Shown here: positions 15,023 through 18,341 of the stretch, piece after piece
How positions within the stretch are numbered: position 1 is the stretch's first letter
Layout: each line of letters starts with the position of its first letter
Notes under the pieces: generated by a model
What the model was told of the DNA's origin: nothing
The model's input: only the letters and a program-made list of their open reading frames with translations
The model's database searches: none
From: Porticoccaceae bacterium
GTDB taxonomy: Bacteria > Pseudomonadota > Gammaproteobacteria > Pseudomonadales > Porticoccaceae
Direction of reading: 5' to 3'
DNA length: 18,341 nt
Assembly: GCA_023255165.1 (NCBI GenBank)
Contig: JALRJD010000319.1
Location: forward strand, 1 to 18,341
Made by a program: the position numbers and the translations under genes

Positions 15023-15769
15023 TTAACCTTCGCTGGTAACATTGGCCTTTAACAGTTCCACTTCAAAGATCAGTGTCTGGTTGGGTCCGATCGGGCCAGT
15101 ACCGCCCGGGCCATAGGCCAGTTCAGCGGGGATATAGAGTTCCCACTTGGAGCCTTCAGGCATCAGTTGCAAGGCTTCGGTCCAACCGGCAATCACTTGT
15201 GTTACACCAAACTGGGCTGGCACACCGCGCTTGATTGAACTGTCGAACTCGGTGCCATCCAGCAGACGACCGGAATAATGAACTTCAACCACGCTGTCGG
15301 CGGTCGGGACCGGGCCGGTGCCGGCGGTGATAACCTTGTACTGCAGGCCGCTGGCGGTGGTAACCACACCCTCTTTGGCGCCATTGGCGGCGAGGAACTC
15401 GGCGCCCTCTTTCAGATTGCCCTCGGATTGCATTGCCATGGCTTCCTGCTCAGCCTTTTGCATTTCATCGCGCTTGGCAGTCATTTCCGTTTCAAAACGC
15501 TTGATCGCTTCGGCAATCTGCTCTTCTGTCAGCGCTGGTTGTTTGTCATCAAGGCCGTCGTTGAAACCCTGATGAAAGGCTGCGGCGTCGATCTCCATGC
15601 CAATGCCGCGAATATTTTTACCATTGTCGAGACCGAGCAGGTAGCTGATTTGCTGGCTATGGTTCTCCAGGCTGACGCTGTCTGCCGCTTCGCTGGACGC
15701 ATCCGACTGAGGCTTGCACGCTGCGAGAGCAAAGAGCATGACGACGGGAAGAATTTTGACCATATTCAT
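15023..15769 (-). CDS. FKBP-type peptidyl-prolyl cis-trans isomerase, lipoprotein (Mip/FkpA-like)
   Basis: The 248-residue protein begins with a lipoprotein signal (LFALAAC, lipid-bearing Cys18). An N-terminal helical dimerisation domain (about 35-130, Glu/Lys/Gln-rich) and a C-terminal FKBP domain (about 140-242) follow. FKBP landmarks are VEVHYSGRLLDGTEFDSS, QVIAGWTEALQLMPEGSKWEL, IPAELAYG and LIFEVELL. It should act in the periplasm as a foldase/chaperone. Three ATGs lie close together at 15775, 15769 and 15763. AAGGA ends 1 nt before the first and 7 nt before the second, so 15769 is preferred. It ends at the shared terminator with rsd. The 146 nt upstream, to trmB, show no gene and no clear promoter. 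Confidence 0.93.
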   Translation of the reverse strand: MNMVKILPVVMLFALAACKPQSDASSEAADSVSLENHSQQISYLLGLDNGKNIRGIGMEIDAAAFHQGFNDGLDDKQPALTEEQIAEAIKRFETEMTAKRDEMQKAEQEAMAMQSEGNLKEGAEFLAANGAKEGVVTTASGLQYKVITAGTGPVPTADSVVEVHYSGRLLDGTEFDSSIKRGVPAQFGVTQVIAGWTEALQLMPEGSKWELYIPAELAYGPGGTGPIGPNQTLIFEVELLKANVTSEG

Positions 15770-15915
15770 TTTCATTTCCTTAATAGTTCCTGAATGGGAT
15801 GCGTCTGAACAACGCCGCTAAAAATTTACTGCTCAAGTTTAGGTGATTTCCACAGCCGGATCGAATTAAATACCGCGCCGGGCTCACTTATCTGGTTCTG
15901 CTACTAATCTCGTGC

Positions 15916-16641
15916 TTAATCTTGTTCCCGTTTCGCATAGAGCAGATCCCAGACACCGTGACCCAATCTTTCGCCGCGCTTCTCAAATTTGGTCAGCGGG
16001 CGATAGTCAGGGCGCGGCGCATACTGCTCGGCAGCGACTGTGTTGGCAAAGCCCTCGGCGGCTTCAAGCACTTCCAGCATCTGCTCGGCATAGGCCTCCC
16101 AGTCGGTGGCCATATGCAGAATGCCCTTTGGCGCAAGCTTGTGACGAATCAGCTGAACAAATTCCGGCTGCACAATACGCCGTTTATTGTGCTTCTTTTT
16201 ATGCCAGGGGTCGGGAAAATAGAGTTGCAGGCGGAGCAGGCTTCCGTCGGGAATGCACTCCTTGAGCACATCGGTGGCATCGGCCAGATAGACACGCAGG
16301 TTTTCAATGCCCTGTTCACGAGCACCGGCGATCAGGCGGCCCACGCCTGGCGGATGCACTTCAATGCCAATAAAGTCGAGTTCCGGCGCGGCGGCGGCCA
16401 TCTGCAACAGCGAGTCACCCATACCAAAGCCAATTTCCACAACCAGCGGCGCCCTGCGGCCAAAAATAGCCTCGGCATCGATCGGGCCCTGTTCCAGACT
16501 CAGCCCGTAAAATGGCCAGCAGGTGTCAAAGGCGTTGCGCTGCCCTTCGGTCATACGGCCGGCGCGCACCACATAACTGCGAATAGGCTTGCTGCGATAT
16601 TCAGGCCGCATTTCGGTTCTCGATTCGGGTTTACTGTCCAT
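15916..16641 (-). CDS. trmB: tRNA (guanine-N7-)-methyltransferase
   Basis: The 241-residue enzyme methylates G46 in the tRNA variable loop using S-adenosylmethionine. The SAM-binding motif is EIGFGMGDS (69-77), IGIEVHPPGVG (91-101) follows, and the catalytic/tRNA-binding signature PDPWHKKKHNKRR lies at 143-155. The order and length match E. coli TrmB (239). The charged N-terminus (1-25) is normal for the family. Its ATG shares one base with the TAA stop of the DUF423 gene upstream (TAATG), so translation is probably coupled. Confidence 0.96.
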   Translation of the reverse strand: MDSKPESRTEMRPEYRSKPIRSYVVRAGRMTEGQRNAFDTCWPFYGLSLEQGPIDAEAIFGRRAPLVVEIGFGMGDSLLQMAAAAPELDFIGIEVHPPGVGRLIAGAREQGIENLRVYLADATDVLKECIPDGSLLRLQLYFPDPWHKKKHNKRRIVQPEFVQLIRHKLAPKGILHMATDWEAYAEQMLEVLEAAEGFANTVAAEQYAPRPDYRPLTKFEKRGERLGHGVWDLLYAKREQD

Positions 16642-17018
16642 TAGTTCTCGGCATCGCTCTGTTTATGGGCGGTAAATAGCAGCAGCCAGCCGGCGATAAA
16701 TGCCGTGCCGCCCAGCGGGGTGATCATTCCGAACATGCCTATGCCGGTAAAGGCAATCAGGTACAGCGAGCCGGAAAACAGCACAATGCCGAGCATAAAA
16801 CAGCGCGCGGCCCACAGCAGCGAGGATGTTTGCAGCGGCAGGTTGAGAGCGGCGAGCAGTGCCAGGGTGTGAATAAAATGGTAGCGCACCGCGGTTTGGT
16901 AGGTTTCCATCAGTTGCGGGGTCAGCTGGTCTTTTATGCCGTGTGCGGCAAAGGCGCCCAACACCACGGCGAGTGCACCGCTGAGGGCTGTGAGTCGAAT
17001 CCAGAGTAGTTTATCCAT
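16641..17018 (-). CDS. DUF423 family small membrane protein
   Basis: The 125-residue protein has four hydrophobic helices and the family signature GALAVVLGAFAAHGIK near the N-terminus, with ITPLGGTAFIAGWLLL near the C-terminus. The DUF423/YgdD family has no established biochemical role. ATG 17018 is chosen because the protein then begins where family members do; an ATG at 17057 would add 13 residues (MRLKAAASGFFIA). Neither start has a recognisable Shine-Dalgarno. The rpoH terminator ends 6 nt before ATG 17018, and translation from 17057 would run through its stem. The gene therefore has an unusual expression context. It is joined to trmB by a 1-nt overlap. Confidence 0.85.
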   Translation of the reverse strand: MDKLLWIRLTALSGALAVVLGAFAAHGIKDQLTPQLMETYQTAVRYHFIHTLALLAALNLPLQTSSLLWAARCFMLGIVLFSGSLYLIAFTGIGMFGMITPLGGTAFIAGWLLLFTAHKQSDAEN

Positions 17019-17024
17019 AGCAAT

Positions 17025-17049
17025 AAAAAAGCCGCTCGCAGCGGCTTTT
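17025..17049 (-). terminator. Rho-independent terminator after rpoH
   Basis: Read on the minus strand, AAAAGCCGCT (17049-17040) pairs perfectly with AGCGGCTTTT (17036-17027) across a 3-nt loop, and the T run extends to 17025. It begins 19 nt after the rpoH stop and ends 6 nt before the DUF423 start codon. Confidence 0.88.
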
Positions 17050-17068
17050 AATCTCATTCAGGTTGAAG

Positions 17069-17926
17069 TCAGGCTTCCATTATTCCGCGAACTTTTTTCA
17101 TTGCGTTTTTCTCCAGCTGGCGAATGCGCTCCGCGGAGACGCCGTATTCGTCGGCCAGTTCATGCAGTGTTGCCTTGGCGTCATTTAACCAGCGGCGCTG
17201 GATAATATCGCGGCTGCGCTCGTCGAGATTTTTCACTGCGTCGACCAGGCGCGTGGTGTTGTCCACCTCCCAGTCGTCGTTCTCAGCAAGCTGCGCGGGA
17301 TCAGTGCTGTTGTCTTCAAGGAAGAACACCGGCGCGTGGAAGTTGCTGCTGTCGTCATCGTCGCCAGCCGGCGCATCAAAGGCGGGGTCACGGGCGGTGA
17401 GACGCATCTCCATTTCCATCACGTCTTTAACCTGCACACCCAGATCGTCTGCCACCGCCTGAGCCTCGTCAGCGGTCAACCACTGCAGCTGCTTCTTGGC
17501 GCTGCGCAGATTGAAGAACAACTTGCGCTGGGCCTTGGTGGTGGCAATTTTGACAATGCGCCAGTTGCGCAGAATAAATTCGTGAATCTCGGCCTTGATC
17601 CAGTGCACCGCAAAGGAGACCAGACGCACGCCTTTTTCAGGGTTGAAACGGCGCACGGCTTTCATCAGGCCAACATTGCCCTCTTGAATCAGATCCGCCA
17701 GAGGCAGACCGTAACCGTTGTAGGAGCGGGCGATATGCACCACAAAACGGAGGTGCGACATAACCAGACGACGAGCTGCGTCGAGATCTTCTTCATAATA
17801 GAGCGCCTCACCGAGTGCGCGCTCTTCATCCAGAGTGAGAATGGGCACGGTCGCCGTTCCCTGAATGTACGCATTCAGGTTTCCGCCGGGGGCCATCCAC
17901 TCCATTGTTTGAAGGGCTTTACTCAT
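17069..17926 (-). CDS. rpoH: RNA polymerase heat-shock sigma factor RpoH (sigma-32)
   Basis: The 285-residue protein aligns along its whole length with E. coli RpoH (284). It contains region 2 (SHLRFVVHIARSYNGYGLP, DLIQEGNVGLMKAVRRFNP, VSFAVHWIKAEIHEFILRNW). The RpoH box QRKLFFNLR (133-141), specific to heat-shock sigma factors, follows. Region 4 carries LHELADEYGVSAERIRQLEK near the C-terminus. It directs polymerase to chaperone and protease promoters. ATG 17926 has GAGAGGAT about 5 nt upstream. The 177-nt leader region contains a small inverted repeat (CGAAC/GTTCG). In enterics, rpoH translation is controlled by mRNA structure; whether that applies here cannot be judged by eye. It lies downstream of ftsX, as in E. 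coli. Confidence 0.97.
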   Translation of the reverse strand: MSKALQTMEWMAPGGNLNAYIQGTATVPILTLDEERALGEALYYEEDLDAARRLVMSHLRFVVHIARSYNGYGLPLADLIQEGNVGLMKAVRRFNPEKGVRLVSFAVHWIKAEIHEFILRNWRIVKIATTKAQRKLFFNLRSAKKQLQWLTADEAQAVADDLGVQVKDVMEMEMRLTARDPAFDAPAGDDDDSSNFHAPVFFLEDNSTDPAQLAENDDWEVDNTTRLVDAVKNLDERSRDIIQRRWLNDAKATLHELADEYGVSAERIRQLEKNAMKKVRGIMEA

Positions 17927-17953
17927 GTAGATCCTCTCATTGCTAACTTTGTG

Positions 17954-17968
17954 CGAACTTTTCGTTCG
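17954..17968 (-). promoter_or_regulatory. Small hairpin in the rpoH leader
   Basis: A 5-bp inverted repeat, CGAAC/GTTCG with a 5-nt loop, lies 28-42 nt upstream of the rpoH start. It is short, and a link to temperature control of translation is only a guess. Confidence 0.2.
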
Positions 17969-18103
17969 TCGGCCGCCTAGTTTAGCACCGTTTAAACGCT
18001 AAATGCCACAGGCTAAGGTCTTTAAAACCAAGCGCTTACGGGACATTTTAAACCTGATTCTAGATCCAGTTTGGCGATTTTCCAGCCTGTTTTCAGCTTG
18101 TTT

Positions 18104-18341
18104 TCAGATTGGTTTGATATTGCGCAAATGCTGCCCGACCGCGAGCCAGGCGCCAATCAAACCGACACTGCCGCCGATCAGCAACAGCGCCACAAATCCA
18201 CCAAAACCGAGTCCGGTAATGCTGTATTGACTCTGGTACAAACCGGCCAGTTTGTCCACCGGTCCGGCCAGCCAAAACCCGAGCGAAGTCAATAAAATGG
18301 CCGCTACCAACGCCCCGAGCAGACCGTACAGCAGGCCGGTG
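18104..18341 (-). CDS. ftsX: Cell-division ABC transporter permease FtsX, C-terminal 78 residues (rest beyond window)
   Basis: The frame is open from the right edge and ends at TGA 18104-18106. The visible part has two membrane segments: TGLLYGLLGALVAAILLTSL at the edge, and FVALLLIGGSVGLIGAWLAV before the terminal GQHLRNIKPI. The glycine-rich LIGGSVGLIGAWLAVGQHL block is the usual FtsX C-terminus. FtsX pairs with the ATPase FtsE at the septum and activates periplasmic amidases via EnvC-like partners. The assignment is supported by position directly upstream of rpoH, as in the ftsY-ftsE-ftsX-rpoH order. The gap to rpoH is 177 nt, enough for a separate rpoH promoter, though no clear -10/-35 pair was found. 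Confidence 0.85.
   Translation of the reverse strand, partial: TGLLYGLLGALVAAILLTSLGFWLAGPVDKLAGLYQSQYSITGLGFGGFVALLLIGGSVGLIGAWLAVGQHLRNIKPI

Noticed and set aside
15922..16644. 240-aa plus-strand open frame
   Set aside because: It is the antisense shadow of trmB, which carries all TrmB motifs.
17336..17980. 214-aa plus-strand open frame
   Set aside because: It is antisense to rpoH and has no recognisable family features.
17927..18103. A sigma-70 or other promoter for rpoH
   Set aside because: TAAACT and TAGAAT words occur, but none has a convincing -35 box at 16-18 bp, so no promoter was called.
1..18341. Search for CRISPR arrays, tRNA/rRNA genes, insertion sequences, attachment sites and phage or defence genes
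   Set aside because: None seen: no regular spacer repeats, no transposase or integrase motifs, and gene content is ordinary core metabolism, transport and regulation.

Overview
The window looks like chromosomal core sequence from a gammaproteobacterium, probably a marine, free-living one. This is inferred from gene content: an E. coli-type gshA, an Rsd/AlgQ anti-sigma factor, an ftsX-rpoH junction as in enterics and pseudomonads, a Mip/FkpA-like FKBP lipoprotein, and a large TonB-dependent receptor. No rRNA, tRNA, CRISPR array, transposase, integrase or phage gene was seen. Nearly all the DNA is coding, base composition looks even, and there is no clear sign of recent transfer. I did not find a convincing new multi-gene system; the points of interest are local.

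Layout. Positions 1-2175 (minus) hold the N-terminal 725 residues of a TonB-dependent outer-membrane receptor that runs off the left edge. A 292-nt divergent region with a nested palindrome separates it from a small GFA-family zinc protein (2468-2866, plus). Next on the plus strand come an LplT-like MFS transporter (2970-4307) and a dicarboxylate/amino-acid:cation symporter (4341-5612). They are followed by a two-gene RND efflux unit, adaptor plus pump (5822-10209), whose genes overlap by 4 nt.

A YajL/DJ-1 protein (10233-10817, minus) converges on the RND unit and diverges from a tightly packed plus-strand series: a 90-aa unknown protein, gshA, dsbB, lrgA, lrgB and rsd (10892-14920). That series ends at a perfect bidirectional terminator (14932-14969). 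It combines cytoplasmic thiol supply (GshA), periplasmic disulfide formation (DsbB), the LrgA/LrgB membrane pair and control of sigma-70 (Rsd). YajL next door adds a further thiol/carbonyl stress function.

The right part is on the minus strand: an FKBP-type prolyl isomerase lipoprotein (15023-15769), trmB (15916-16641), a DUF423 membrane protein (16641-17018), rpoH (17069-17926), and the last 78 codons of ftsX (18104-18341, cut by the window edge). The terminator after rpoH lies directly in front of the DUF423 start codon, so the DUF423-trmB pair must be expressed by read-through, from a promoter inside rpoH, or in some other unusual way.
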